DNA from: Synchiropus splendidus
Lineage: Eukaryota; Chordata; Actinopteri; Syngnathiformes; Callionymidae
Assembly (NCBI RefSeq): GCF_027744825.2
Contig: NC_071339.1
Span: 28,071,501-28,135,500, forward strand
Reading direction: 5' to 3'
Length of the DNA stretch: 64,000 nt
Shown here: positions 1 to 12,930 of the stretch, one piece after another
How the letters are laid out: each line of letters begins with the position of its first letter
Numbering within the stretch: position 1 is the stretch's first letter
Translations under genes and position numbers: made by a program
Notes under the pieces: model-generated
What the model was told of the DNA's origin: nothing
The model's input: only the letters and a program-made list of their open reading frames with translations
Databases searched by the model: none

Positions 1-1565
1 TGCAAAGTTATGGCACAATGCAGAAAACGCGGTTTCAGCCTGAGATGAGGTTGATTTCACAACGCCAAACATAAAAATGTTGATAACTCAGGAAAAACTC
101 TACAGACAGCTTAGATTTGATGTGCAGCTACTAGTAATACCCTTTCTGATATAGTGGGAGGAGAAAATTTCATGTTCTGAAGTCGCCCTGCAAAGTTATG
201 GCACAATGCAGAAAACGCGTTTTCAGCCTGAGATGAGGTTGATTTCAGAACGCCAAACATAAAAATGTTGATAACTTTGGAAAAACACTTCAGACAGCTT
301 AGATTTGATGTGCAACTATGAGAAAGACCCTTTCTGCTATCGTGGGAGGTGAAAATTTCATGTTCTGAAGCTTCCCTGCAAAGTTATGGCACAATGCAGA
401 AAACGCGTTGTCAGCCTCACATAAGGTCGATTCCGCAACGCCAAACATAAAAATGTTGATAACTTCCGAAAAACACTTCAGACAGCTTAGATTTGATGTG
501 CAACTACTCGAAAGACCCTTTCTGCTATCGTGGGAGGTGAAAATTTCATGTTCTGAAGCTTTCCTGCAAAGTTATGGCACAATGCGTAAAATGCGTTTTC
601 AGTCTGAGATAAGGTTGATTCCGGAACGCCAAACATAAAAATGTTGATAACTTTGGACAAACACTTCAGACTGCTTAGATTTGATGTGCAACTACTAGAA
701 AGACCCTTTCTGCTATAGTGGGAAATGAACATTTCATGATCTGAAGGTTCCCTGCAAAGTTATGGCACAATGCAGAAAACGCGTTTTCAGCCTGAGAAAA
801 GGTGGTTTCCAGAACGCCAAACATAAAAATGTTGATAACTTTGGAAAAACACTTCAGACAACTTAGATTTGATGTGCAACTACTAGTAATACCCTTTCTG
901 ATATAGTGGGAGGAGAAAATTTCATGTTCTGAAGTCGCCCTGCAAAGTTATGGCACAATGCAGAAAACGCGTTTTCAGCCTGAGATAAGGTGGGTTCCAG
1001 AACGCCAAACATAAAAATGTTGATAACTCAGGAAAAACTCTACAGACAGCTTAGATTTGATGTGCAACTACTAGAAATACCGTTTCTGCTATAGTGGGCG
1101 GTGAAAATTTCATGTTCTGAAGTCTCCCTGCAAAGTTATGGCACAATGCGTAAAACTCGTTTTCAGCCTTAGATGAGGTTGATTTCAGAACGCCAAACAT
1201 AAAAATGTTGATAACTTTGGAAAAACACTTCAGACAGCTTAGATTTGATGTGCAACTATGAGAAAGACCTTTTCTGCTATAGTGGGAGGTGAAAATTTCA
1301 TGTTCTGAAACTTCCCTGCCATGTTATGGCACAATGCAGAAAACGCGTTTTCAGCCTGAAATAAAGGTGGGTTCCAGAACGCCAAACATAAAAATGTTGA
1401 TAACTTTCGAAAAACACTTCAGACAGCTTAGATTTGACGTGCAACTGCTAGAAAGACCCTTACTGCTATAGTGGGAGGTGAACATTTCATGTTCTGAAGC
1501 GTCCCTGCAAAGTTATGGCACAATGCAGAAAACGCGTTTTCAGCTTGAGATATGGTGCGTTCCGG
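1..1565 (+). repeat. Array segment with 4-monomer-spaced variants
   Basis: About eight monomers of ordinary divergence. The variant CTAGTAATACCCTTTCTGAT with AAGTCGCCCTG occurs at about 131-190 and again at about 883-940, 752 bp (4 monomers) apart. The AACTCAGGAAAAACTC variant appears near 85 and 1,026. No other content is visible. Confidence 0.8.
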
Positions 1566-2039
1566 AACGCCAAACATAAAAATGTTGATAACTTTGGAAA
1601 AACACTTCAGACAGCTTAGATTTGACGTGCAACTACTAGAAAGAGCCTTTCTGCTATAGTGGGATGTTAAAATTTCATGTCCTGAAGCTTCCTTGCAAAG
1701 TTATGGCACAATGCAGAAAACGCCTTTTCAGCCTGAGATAAGGTTGATTACCGAACGATAAACATAAAAATGTTCATAACTTTGGAAGAACACTTCAGAC
1801 AGCTTACATTTGATGTGCAACTTATAGAAAGACCTTTTCTGCGATAGTGGGAGGTGAACATTTCATTTTCTGAAGCTTCCCTGAAAAGTAATGGCACAAT
1901 GCGTAAAACGCGTTTTCAGCCTGAGATAAGGTCGATTCCGGAATGTCAAAAATAAAAATGTTGATAACTTTGGAAAAACACTTCAGACAGCTTAGATTTG
2001 ATGTGCAACTACTCGAAAGACCCTTTCTGCTATAGTGGG
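1566..2039 (+). repeat. 3-monomer repeat, copy 1
   Basis: This matches 2,130-2,603 at an offset of 564 bp (3 x 188). Shared rare variants are AAAGAGCCTTTC, TTCCTTGCAAAG, AACGATAAACATAA, ATGTTCATAACTTTGGAAG, ACTTATAGAAAGACC and CTGAAAAGTAATGG. The copies differ at only a few places, such as GGATGTTAAA against GGAGGTTAAA. Confidence 0.85.
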
Positions 2040-2129
2040 AGGTGAACATTTCATGTTCCGAAGCTTCCCTGCAAAGTTATGGCACAATGCAGAAAACGTG
2101 TTTTCAGTTTGAGATAAGGTGGGTTCCGG

Positions 2130-2603
2130 AACGCCAAACATAAAAATGTTGATAACTTTGGAAAAACACTTCAGACAGCTTAGATTTGACGTGCAACTAC
2201 TAGAAAGAGCCTTTCTGCTATAGTGGGAGGTTAAAATTTCATGTTCTGAAGCTTCCTTGCAAAGTTATGGCACAATGCAGAAAACGCCTTTTCAGCCTGA
2301 GATAAGGTTGATTCCCGAACGATAAACATAAAAATGTTCATAACTTTGGAAGAACACTTCAGACAGCTTACATTTGATGTGCAACTTATAGAAAGACCTT
2401 TTCTGCGATAGTGGGAGGTGAACATTTCATTTTCTGAATCTTCCCTGAAAAGTAATGGCACAATGCGTAAAACGCGTTTTCAGCCTGAGATAAGGTCGAT
2501 TCCGGAATGCCAAAAATAAAAATGTTGATAACTTTGGAAAAACACTTCAAACAGCTTAGATTTGATGTGCAACTACTAGAAAGACCCTTTCTGCTATAGT
2601 GGG
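2130..2603 (+). repeat. 3-monomer repeat, copy 2
   Basis: Partner of 1,566-2,039. Homology fades after about 2,603, where this copy has GGGATGCGAAC and then a TTATTGCACAATGTG monomer that is repeated at about 3,580. Confidence 0.85.
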
Positions 2604-5600
2604 ATGCGAACATTTCATGTTCTGAAGCTTCCCTGCAAAGTTATTGCACAATGTGTAAATCGCGTTTTCAGCCTAACATAAGGTCGATTCCGGAACGCCA
2701 AACGTAAAAATGTTGATAACTTTGGAAAAACATTTCAGACAGCTTAGATTTGATGTGCAACTACTAGAAAGACCATTTCTGCTGTAGTGGGAGGTGAAAA
2801 TTTCATGTTCTGAAGATTCCCTGCAAAGTTATGGCACAATGCAGAAAACGCGTTTTCAGCCTGAGATAAGGTCGATTCAGGAACACCAAACATAAAAATG
2901 TTGAAAACTTTCGAAAAACACTTCAGACAGCTTAGATTTTAAGTGCAACTACTAGAAAGACCCTTTCTGCTATAGTGGGAGGTGAACATTTCATGTTCTG
3001 AAGCTTCCCTTCAAAGTTATGGCACAATGCGTAAAACGCGTTTTCAGCCTGAGATAAGGTCGATTCTGGAACGCCAAACATAAAAATGTTGATAACTTTC
3101 GAAAGACACTTCAGACAGCTTAGATTTGATGTGCAACTACTAGAAAGACCCTTTCTGCTATGGTGGGAGGTGAACATTTCATGTTCTGAAGCTTCCCTGC
3201 AAATTTATGGCACAATGCAAAAAACGCGTTTTCAGCTTGAGGTAAGGTCGATTCCGGAACGCCAATCATAAAAATGTTGATAACCTTAGAAAAAAACTTC
3301 AGACAGCTAAGATTTGATGTGCAACTACTAGAAAGACCCTTTCTGCTATAGTGGGATGTGAACATTTCATGTTCTGAAGCTTCCCTGAAAAGTAATGGCA
3401 CAATGCGTAAAACGCGTTTTCAGCCTGAGATAAGGTCGATTCCGGAATGCCAAACATAAAAATGTTGATAACTTTGGAAAAACACTTCAGACAGCTTAGA
3501 TTTGATGTGCAACTACTAGAAAGACCCTTTCTGCTATAGTGGGATGTGAACATTTCATGTTCTGAAGCTTCCCTGCAAAGTTATTGCACAATGTGGAAAT
3601 CGCGTTTTCAGCCTAACATAAGGTCGATTCCGGAACGCCAAACATAAAAATGTTGATAACTTTGGAAAAACACATCAGACAGCTTAGATTTGATCTGCAA
3701 CTACTAAAAAGACCCTTTCTGCTATAGTGGGAGGTGAACATTTCATGTTCTGAAGCTTCCCTGCAAAATTATGTCACAATGCAGACAATGCGTTTTCAGC
3801 CTGAGATAAGGTCGATTCTGGAACGCCAAACATAAAAATGTTGATAACTTTCGAAAAACACTTCAGACAGCTTAGATTTGATGTGCAACTACTAGAAAGA
3901 CCCTTTCTGCTATAGTGGGAGGTGAACATTCCATGTTCTGAAGCGTCCCTGCAAAGTTATGGCACAATGCAGAAAACGCGTGTTCAGCCTGACATAAGGT
4001 GGGTTCCGGAACGCCAAAGGTAAAAATGTTGATAACTTTGGAAAAACATTTCAGACAGCTTAAATTTGATGTGCAACTACTAGAAAGACCATTTCTGCTG
4101 TAGTGGGAGGTGAAAATTTCATGTTCTGAAGCTTCCCTGCAAAGTTATGGCACAATGCAGAAAGCGCGTTTTCAGCGTGAGATAAGGTCGATTCAGGAAC
4201 ACCAAACATAAAAATGTTGAAAACTTTCGAAAAACACTTCAGACAGCTTAGATTTGATGTGCAACTACTAGAAAGACCCTTTCTGCTATAGTGGGATGTG
4301 AACATTTCATTTTCTGAAGCTTCCCTGCAAAGTTATTGCATAATGCAGAAAACGCGTTTTCAGCTTGAGATAAGGTGGGTTCCGGAACGCCAAACATAAA
4401 AATGTTGATAACTTTGGAAAAACACTTCAGACAGCTTAGATTTGATGTGCAACTACTAGAAAGACCCTTTCTGCTATAGTGGGAGGTGAACATTTCATGT
4501 TCTGAAGCTTCCCTGAGAAGTTATGGCACAATGCAGAAAACGCGTTTTCAGCCTGAGATAAGGTGGTTTCCGAAACGCCAAATGTAAAAATGTTGATAAC
4601 TTTAGAACAACACTTCAGACAGCTTACATTTGATGTGCAACTTCTAGAAAGACCCTTTCTGCTATAGTGGGAGGTGAACATTTCATGTTCTGAAGCTTCC
4701 CTGAAAAGTAATGGCACAATGCGTAAAACGCGTTTTCAGCCTGACATAAGGTCGATTCTGGAACGCCAAACATAAAAATGTTGATAACTTTGGAAAAACA
4801 CATCAGACAGCTTAGATTTGTTGTGCAACTACTACAAAGACCCTTTCTGCTATAGTGGGAGGTGAACATTTCATGTTCTGAAGCTTCCCTGCAAAGTTAT
4901 GGCACAATGCAGAAAACGCGTTTTCAGCTTGAGATAAGGTCGATTCCGGAACGCCAAACATAAAAATGTTGATAACCTTGGAAAAAAACTTCAGACAGCT
5001 TAGATTTGATGGTCAACTACTAGAAAGACCCTTTCGGCTATTGTGGGAGGTGAAAATTTCATGTCCTGAAGCTTCCCTGCAAAGTTATGGTACAATGCAG
5101 AAAACGCGTGTTCAGCCTGAGATAAGGTCGATTCATGAACACCAAACATAAAAATGTTGAAAACTTTCGAAAAACACTTCAGACAGCTTAGATTTGATGT
5201 GCAACTACAGGAAAGACCCTTTCTGCTATAGTGGGAGGAGAACATTTCATGTTCTGAAGCTTCCCTGAAAAGTAATGGCACAATGCGTAAAACGCGTTTT
5301 CAGCCTGAGATAAGGTCGATTCTGGAACGCCAAACATAAAAATGTTGATAACCTTGGAAAAAAACTTCAGACAGCTTAGATTTGATGTGCAACTACTAGA
5401 AAGACCCTTTCGGCTATAAAGGGAGGTGAACATTTCATGTTCTGAAGCTTCCCTGCAAAGTTATGGCACATTGCAGAAAACGCGTTTTCAGCCTGAAATA
5501 AGGTCGATTCTGGAACGCCAAACACAAAAATGTTGAAAATTTTCAAAAAACACTTCAGACAGTTTAGATTTGAAGTGTAAGTACGAGAAAGACCCTTTCT

Positions 5601-5669
5601 GCTATAGTGGGAGCTGAAACTTTCATGTTTTGAAGCTTTCCTTCAAAGTTATGGGACAATGCAGAAAAA
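2604..5669 (+). repeat. Array segment marked by CTGAAAAGTAATGG monomers
   Basis: Continuous monomers. The variant CTGAAAAGTAATGG marks related units at 1,881, 2,445, 3,385, 4,701 and 5,265, spaced 3, 5, 7 and 3 monomers, so related units are re-used at irregular spacing. GGTGAACATTTC is the common form of the GGTGAAAATTTC stretch here. At 5,521-5,590 lies an unusual variant (GAAGTGTAAGTACGAG, TTTCAAAAAACAC) that recurs near 38.5, 58.4 and 62.0 kb. Confidence 0.8.
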
Positions 5670-6420
5670 GCATTTTCAGCCTGAGATAAGGTGGGTTCCG
5701 GAACGCCAAACATAAAAATGTTGATAACTTTGGAAAAAACATTTCAGACAGCTTAGATTTGATGTGCAACTACTAGAAAGACCCTGTTTGTTATAGTGGG
5801 AGCTGAAAATGTTATGTTCTGATGATTCCCTGCAAAGTTAAGGAACAATGCAGAAAACGCGTTTTCAGCCTGAGATAAGGTGGGTTCCGGAACGCCAAAC
5901 ATAAAATTGTTGATGACTTTGGAAAAACACTTCAGACAGCTTAGATTTGATGTGCAACTACGAGAAAGACCCTTTCTGCTACAGTGGGTGGTTAAAATTT
6001 CATGTTCCGGAACGGCAAACATAAAAGTGTTGATAACTTTGGAAATACACTTCAGACGGCTTCGATTTGATGTGCAACTACGAGAAAGACCCTTTCTGCT
6101 ATACTGGGAGGTGAAAATTTCATGTTCTGAAGCTTCCCTGCAAAGTTATGCCACAATGCAGGAAACGCGTTTTCAGCCTGAGATAAGGTCGATTCCGGAA
6201 CGCCAAACATAAAAATATTGATAACTTTGGAAAAACACTTCAGACAGCTTAGATTTGATGTGCAACTACTAGAAAGACCCTTTCTGCTATAGTGGGAGGT
6301 GAATATTTCATGTTCTGAAGTCTCCCTGCAAAGTTATGGCACTATCCAGAAAACGCGTTTTCAGCCTGAGATAAGGTCGATTCCGGAACGCCAAACGTAA
6401 AAATGTTGATAACTTTGGAA
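5670..6420 (+). repeat. Block related to 13.87-14.83 kb
   Basis: Rare variants GACCCTGTTTGTTATAG, GAAAATGTTATGTTCTGATG, TTAAGGAACAATG and AAAATTGTTGATGAC match 13,870-14,210 at an offset of 8,203 bp. Beyond the deletion, GCCACAATGCAGGAAACG and GGCACTATCCAG match 14,500-14,830 at 8,459 bp. The offset change of 256 bp equals one monomer plus 68 bp, so this block looks like a deletion derivative of the arrangement at 14 kb or of a common ancestor. Confidence 0.8.
5831..6138 (+). repeat. Fused monomer pair lacking 68 bp
   Basis: Between TGCAAAG at 5,831 and the next at 6,139 there are 308 bp instead of 376. The missing part is at 6,005-6,007, where CATGTTC runs straight into CGGAACG, skipping the HindIII and MluI palindromes and the GGTCGATT stretch. 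The three bases TTC are shared by both ends of the gap. Outside the junction both sides align to ordinary monomers. Confidence 0.9.
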
Positions 6421-6668
6421 AAACACTTCAGACAGCTTAGATTTCATGTGCAACTACTAGAAAGACCATTTCTGCTATAGTGGGATATGAAAATTTCATG
6501 TTCTGAAGCTTCCCTGCAAAGTTATGGCAGAATGCGTAAATCGTGTTTTCAGCCTGAGATAAGGTCGATTCCGGAACGCCAAACATAAAAGTGTTGATTA
6601 CTTTGGAAAAACACTTCAGACAGCTTCGATTTGATGTGCAACTACTAGAAAGACCCTTTCTGCTATAG

Positions 6669-7942
6669 TGGGATTTGAAAATTTCATGTTCAGAAGCTTC
6701 CCTGCAAAGTAAGGGCAGAATGCGTAAATCGCATTTTCAGCCTGAGATAAGGTCCATTCCGAAACGCCAAACATGAAAATGTTGATAACTTTCGAAAAAC
6801 ACTTCAGACAGCTTAGATTTGATGTGCAAGTACGAGAAAAACCCTTTCTGCTATAGTGGGATTTGTAAATTTCATGTTCTGAAGTTTCCCTGCAAAGTTA
6901 TGGCACAATGCAGAAAACGCGTTTTCGGGCTGAGATAAGGTCGATTCAGGAACGCCAAAGATAAAAATGTTGATAACCTTGGAAAAACACTTCAGACAGC
7001 TTAGATTTGATGTGCAACTACGAGAAAGACCCTTTCTACTATAGTTGGAGGTGAAAATATCATGTTCTGAGGCTTTCCTGTAAAATTATGGCAAATTGCG
7101 TAAAACGCGTTTTCAGCTTGAGTTAAGGTTGATTCCGGAACGCCAAACATAAGAATGTTGATAACTTTGGAAAAACACTTCAGACAACTTCGATTTGATG
7201 TGCAACTACTAGAAATACCCTTTCTGATATAGTGGGAGGAGAAAATTTCATGTTCTGAAGTCTCCCTGCAAAGTTATGGCACAATGCAGAAAACGCGTTT
7301 TCAGCCTGAGATAAGGTGGGTTCCAGAACGCCAAACATAAAAAATGTTGATAACTTTGGAAAAACACTTCAGACAGCTTAGATTTGATGTGCAACTACTA
7401 GAAAGACCCTTTCTGCTGAAGTGGGAGGTGAAAATTTCATGTTCTAAAGCTTCCCTGCAAAGTTATGGCACGATGCAGAAAACGCGTTTTAAGCGTGAGA
7501 TAAGGAGAGTTCCGGAACGCCAAACATAAAAATGTTGATAACTTTGGAAAAACACATCAGACCGCTTAGATTTGATGTGCAACTACTAGAAAGACCCTTT
7601 CTGCTATAGTGGAAGTGAAATTATCATGTTCTGAAGCTTCCCTGCAAAGTTATGGCACAATGCGTAAAACGCGTTTTCAGCCTGAGATGAGGTTGATTTC
7701 AGAACGCCAAACATAAAAATGTTGATAACTCAGGAAAAACTCTACAGACAGCTTAGATTTGATGTGCAACTACTAGAAAGACCATTTCTGCCATTGTGGG
7801 AGGTGAAAATTCTATTTTCTGAAGCTTCCCTGCAAAGTTATGCCACAATGCAGGAAACGCGTTTTCAGCCTGAGATAAGGTCAATTCCGGAATGCCAAAC
7901 ATAAAAATGTTCATAACTTCGGAAAAACACTTCAGACAGCTA
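6669..7942 (+). repeat. Long block, copy 1 (with two extra monomers)
   Basis: Positions 6,669-7,283 match 8,361-8,975 at 1,692 bp (9 monomers). Positions 7,661-7,942 match 8,977-9,258 at 1,316 bp (7 monomers). The two monomers at about 7,284-7,660 have no counterpart in copy 2. Shared markers include AAGTAAGGGCAGAATG, GGTCCATTCCGAAACG, AACATGAAAATG and GTTTTCGGGCTGAG. Confidence 0.85.
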
Positions 7943-8360
7943 TGATTTGATGTACAACTACTAGAAAGACCCTTTCTGCTGCAGTGGGAGGTTAAAATTT
8001 CATGTTCTGAAGCTTCCCTGCAAAGTTATGGGACAATGCAGAAAACGATTTTTCATCCTGAGATAAGGTTGATTCCGGAACGCCAAACAGAAAAATGTTG
8101 ATAACTTTGGAAAAACACTTCAGACAGCTTAGATTTGATGTGCAACTACTAGAAAGACCCTTTCTGCTACAGTGGGAGGTGAAAATTTCATGTTCTGTAG
8201 CTTCCCTGCAAAGTTATGCCACAATGCAAGAAACGCGTTTTCAGCCTGAGATAAGGTTGATTCCGGAACGCGAAACATAAAAATGTTGATAACTTTGGAC
8301 AAACACTTCAGACAGCTTAGATTTGATGTGCAACTACTAGAAAGACCCTTTCTGTTATAG

Positions 8361-9258
8361 TGGGATTTGAAAATTTCATGTTCAGAAGCTTCCCTGCAAA
8401 GTAAGGGCAGAATGCGTAAATCGCATTTTCAGCCTGAGATAAGGTCCATTCCGAAACGCCAAACATGAAAATGTTGATAACTTTCGAAAAACACTTCAGA
8501 CAGCTTAGATTTGATGTGCAAGTACGAGAAAGACCCTTTCTGCTATAGTGGGATTTGAAAATTTCATGTTCTGAAGTTTCCCTGCAAAGTTATGGCACAA
8601 TGCAGAAAACGCGTTTTCGGGCTGAGATAAGGTCGATTCAGGAACGCCAAAGATAAAAATGTTGATAACCTTGGAAAAACACTTCAGACAGCTTAGATTT
8701 GATGTGCAACTACGAGAAAGACCCTTTCTACTATAGTTGGAGGTGAAAATATCATGTTCTGAGGCTTTCCTGCAAAATTATGGCAAATTGCGTAAAACCC
8801 GTTTTCAGCTTGAGTTAAGGTTGATTCCGGAACGCCAAACATAAGAATGTTGATAACTTTGGAAAAACACTTCAGACAACTTCGATTTGATGTGCAACTA
8901 CTAGAAATACCCTTTCTGATATAGTGGGAGGAGAAAATTTCATGTTCTGAAGTCTCCCTGCAAAGTTATGGCACAATGCGTAAAACGCGTTTTCAGCCTG
9001 AGATGAGGTTGATTTCAGAACGCCAAACATAAAAATGTTGATAACTCAGGAAAAACTCTACAGACAGCTTAGATTTGATGTGCAACTACTAGAAAGACCA
9101 TTTCTGCCATTGTGGGAGGTGAAAATTCGATGTTCTGAAGCTTCCCTGCAAAGTTATGCCACAATGCAGGAAACGCGTTTTCAGCCTGAGATAAGGTCAA
9201 TTCCGGAATGCCAAACATAAAAATGTTCATAACTTCGGAAAAACACTTCAGACAGCTT
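8361..9258 (+). repeat. Long block, copy 2 (two monomers shorter)
   Basis: Partner of 6,669-7,942. The junction near 8,976 joins sequence matching 7,283 to sequence matching 7,661 with no loss of monomer register. Differences are few, for example AAAACCCG for AAAACGCG and CCTGCAAAATT for CCTGTAAAATT. Confidence 0.85.
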
Positions 9259-9509
9259 AGAGTTGATGTGCAACTACTAGAAAGACCCTTTCTGCTATAG
9301 TGGGAGGTGGAAATTTCATGTTCTGAAACTTCCCTGCAAAGTTATGGCACAATGCAGAAAACGCGTTTTCAGACTGAGATAAGGTGGGTTCCAGAACGCC
9401 AAACATAAAAATGTTGATAACTTTGGAAAAAACATTTCAGACAGCTTAGATTTGATCTGCAACTACTTGAAAGACCCTTTCTGCTATAGTGGGAGGTGAA
9501 AATTTCATG

Positions 9510-10702
9510 TTCTGAAGCTTCCCTGAGAAGTTATGGCCCAATGCGTAAAACACGTTTTCAGCCTGAGATAAGGTCGATTCCGGAACGCCAAACGTAAAAA
9601 TGTTGATAACTTTGGAAAAACACTTCAAACAGCTTAGATTTGATGTGCAACTACTAGAAAGACCATTTCTGCTATAGTGGGAGGTGAAAATTCGATGTTC
9701 TGAAGCTTCCCTGCTAAGTTATGGCACCATGCGTAAAACACGTTTTCAGCCTGAGATAAGGTCGATTCCGGAACGCCAAACATAAAAATGTTCATTACTT
9801 CGGAAAAACACTTCAGACAGCTATGATTTGATGTACAAGTACTAGAAAGACCCTTTCTGCTATATTGGGGGGTAAAAATTTCATTTTCTGAAGCTTCCCT
9901 GCAAAGTTGTGGCACAATGCAGAAAACACATTTTCAGCCTGACAAAAGGTGGGTTCCGGAACGCCAAACATAAAAATGTTGATAACTTTGGAAAAACACT
10001 TCAGACAGCTTAGATTTGATGTGCAACTACTAGAAATACCCTTTCTGATATAGTGGGAGGTGGAAAATTTTTGTTCTGAAGCTTCCCTGCAAAGTTATGG
10101 CACAATGCAGAAAACGCGTTTTCAGCCTCACACAAGGTCGATTCCGGAACGCCAAACATAAAAATGTTGATAACTTCGGAAAAACACTTCAGACAGCTTA
10201 GATTTGATGTGCAACTACTAGAAAGACCCTTTCTGCTATAGTGGGAGGTTAAAATTTCATGTTCTGAAGCTTCGCTGCAAAGTTATGGCACAATGCAGAA
10301 AACGCGTTTTCAGCCTGACAAAAGGTGGGTTCCGGAACGCCAAACATAAAAAAGTTGATAACTTCGGAAAAACACTTCAGACAGCTTAGATTTGATGTGC
10401 AACTACTAGAGAGACCCTTTCTGCTATAGTGGGAGGTGAAAATTTCATGTTCTGAAACATCCCTGCAAAGTTATGGCACAATGCAGAAAACACGTTTTCA
10501 GCATGAGACAAGGTCAATTCTGGAACGCCAAACATAGAAACATGATAACTTTGGAAAAACACGTCAGACAGCATAGATGTGATGTGCTACTACTAGAAAA
10601 ATCCTTTCTGATATAGTGGGAGCTGAAAATTTCATGTTCTGAAGCTTCCCAGCAAAGTTATGGCACAATGCAGAAAACGCGTTTTCAGCCTGAGATATGG
10701 TC
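9510..10702 (+). repeat. 8-monomer repeat, copy 1
   Basis: This matches 11,013-12,205 at 1,503 bp. Shared rarities are CTATATTGGGGGGTAAAAA, AGTTGTGGCACAATG, GGTGGAAAATTTTTG, CTCACACAAGG and ACATAGAAACATGATAAC. I saw only a handful of differences, such as TTCATTACTT against TTCATAACTT. The first part is also close to units at about 10,830 and 11,020, a local triplication. Confidence 0.9.
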
Positions 10703-11012
10703 GATTCCGGAACGCCAAACATAAAAATGTTGATAACTTTGGAAAAACACTTCAGACAGATTAGATTTGATGTGCAACTACTGGAAATACCCTTTCTGCT
10801 ATAGTGGCATGTGAAAATTTCATGTTCTGAAGCTTCCCTGAGAAGTTATGGCCCAATGCGTAAAACACGTTTTCAGCCTGAGATAAGGTCGATTCCGGAA
10901 CGCCAAACGTAAAAATGTTGATAACTTTGGAAAAACACTTCAAACAGCTTAGATTTGATGTGCAACTACTAGAAAGACCATTTCTGCTATAGTGGGAGGT
11001 GAAAATTCGATG

Positions 11013-12205
11013 TTCTGAAGCTTCCCTGAGAAGTTATGGCCCAATGCGTAAAACACGTTTTCAGCCTGAGATAAGGTCGATTCTGGAACGCCAATCGTAA
11101 AAATGTTGATAACTTTGGAAAAACACTTCAAACAGCTTAGATTTGATGTGCAACTACTAGAAAGACCATTTCTGCTATAGTGGGAGGTGAAAATTCGATG
11201 TTCTGAAGCTTCCCTGCTAAGTTATGGCACCATGCGTAAAACACGTTTTCAGCCTGAGATAAGGTCGATTCCGGAACGCCAAACATAAAAATGTTCATAA
11301 CTTCGGAAAAACACTTCAGACAGCTATGATTTGATGTACAAGTACTAGAAAGACCCTTTCTGCTATATTGGGGGGTAAAAATTTCATTTTCTGAAGCTTC
11401 CCTGCAAAGTTGTGGCACAATGCAGAAAACACATTTTCAGCCTGACAAAAGGTGGGTTCCGGAACGCCAAACATAAAAATGTTGATAACTTTGGAAAAAC
11501 ACTTCAGACAGCTTAGATTTGATGTGCAACTACTAGAAATACCCTTTCTGATATAGTGGGAGGTGGAAAATTTTTGTTCTGAAGCTTCCCTGCAAAGTTA
11601 TGGCACAATGCAGAAAACGCGTTTTCAGCCTCACACAAGGTCGATTCCGGAACGCCAAACATAAAAATGTTGATAACTTCGGAAAAACACTTCAGACAGC
11701 TTAGATTTGATGTGCAACTACTAGAAAGACCCTTTCTGCTATAGTGGGTGGTTAAAATTTCATGTTCTGAAGCTTCGCTGCAAAGTTATGGCACAATGCA
11801 GAAAACGCGTTTTCAGCCTGACAAAAGGTGGGTTCCGGAACGCCAAACATAAAAAAGTTGATAACTTTGGAAAAACACTTCAGACAGCTTAGATTTGATG
11901 TGCAACTACTAGAGAGACCCTTTCTGCTATAGTGGGAGGTGAAAATTTCATGTTCTGAAACATCCCTGCAAAGTTATGGCACAATGCAGAAAACACGTTT
12001 TCAGCATGAGACAAGGTCAATTCTGGAACGCCAAACATAGAAACATGATAACTTTGGAAAAACACGTCAGACAGCATAGATGTGATGTGCTACTACTAGA
12101 AAAATCCTTTCTGATATAGTGGGAGCTGAAAATTTCATGTTCTGAAGCTTCCCAGCAAAGTTATGGCACAATGCAGAAAACGCGTTTTCAGCCTGAGATA
12201 AGGTG
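11013..12205 (+). repeat. 8-monomer repeat, copy 2
   Basis: Partner of 9,510-10,702. It diverges at about 12,205, where this copy has GATAAGGTGGG and copy 1 has GATATGGTCG. Its last part is also the start of the 5-monomer tandem pair, so the 1,503-bp and 939-bp events overlap. Confidence 0.9.
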
Positions 12206-12930
12206 GGTTCCGGAACGCCAAACATAAAAATGTTGATAACTTTGGATAAACACTTCAGACAGCTTAGATTTGATGTGCAACTACTAGAAAGACCCATTCT
12301 GCTATAGTGGGAGTTGAAAATTTCATGTTCTGAAGCTTCCCTGCAAAGTTATCGCACATTGCAGAAAATGCGTTTTCAGCCTGAAATAAGGTGGGTTCCG
12401 GAACGCCAAACATAAACATGTTGTTAACTTTGGAAAAACACGTCAGACAGATTAGATTTGATGTGCAACTATTAGAAAGAACCTGTTTGTCATAGTGGGA
12501 GCTGAAAATTTCATGTTCTCATGCTTCCCTGCAAAGTTAAGGAACAATGCAGAAACCGCGTTTTCAGCCTGATATAAGGTGGGTTCCGGAACGCCAAACA
12601 TAAAAATGTTGATAACTTTGGAAAAACACTTCAGACAGCTTTGATTTGATGTGAAACTACTAGAAAGACCCTTTCTGCTATAGTGGGAGGTGAAACTTTC
12701 ATGTTCTGAAGCTTCCCTGCAAAGTTGTGGCACAATGCAGAAAACGCGTTTTCAGCCTGAGATAAGGTGGGTTCCGGAACGCCAAACGCAAAAATGTTGA
12801 TAACTTTGGAACAACACTTCAGACAGCTTAGATTTGATCTGCAACTACTACAAAGACCGTTTCTGCTTTAGAGGGAGGTGAAAATTTCATGTTCTGAAGC
12901 TTCCCTGCAAAGTTATGGGACAATGCAGAA
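11992..12930 (+). repeat. 5-monomer tandem duplication, copy 1
   Basis: A 939-bp unit directly abutting its copy at 12,931. It starts within AACACGTTTTCAGCATGAG and ends at the identical point one unit later. Markers include ACATAGAAACATG, GGATAAACACTTC, TTATCGCACATTGCAG, GAACCTGTTTGTCATAG and CTTTAGAGGGAGG. Near-identity suggests a recent event. Confidence 0.92.
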
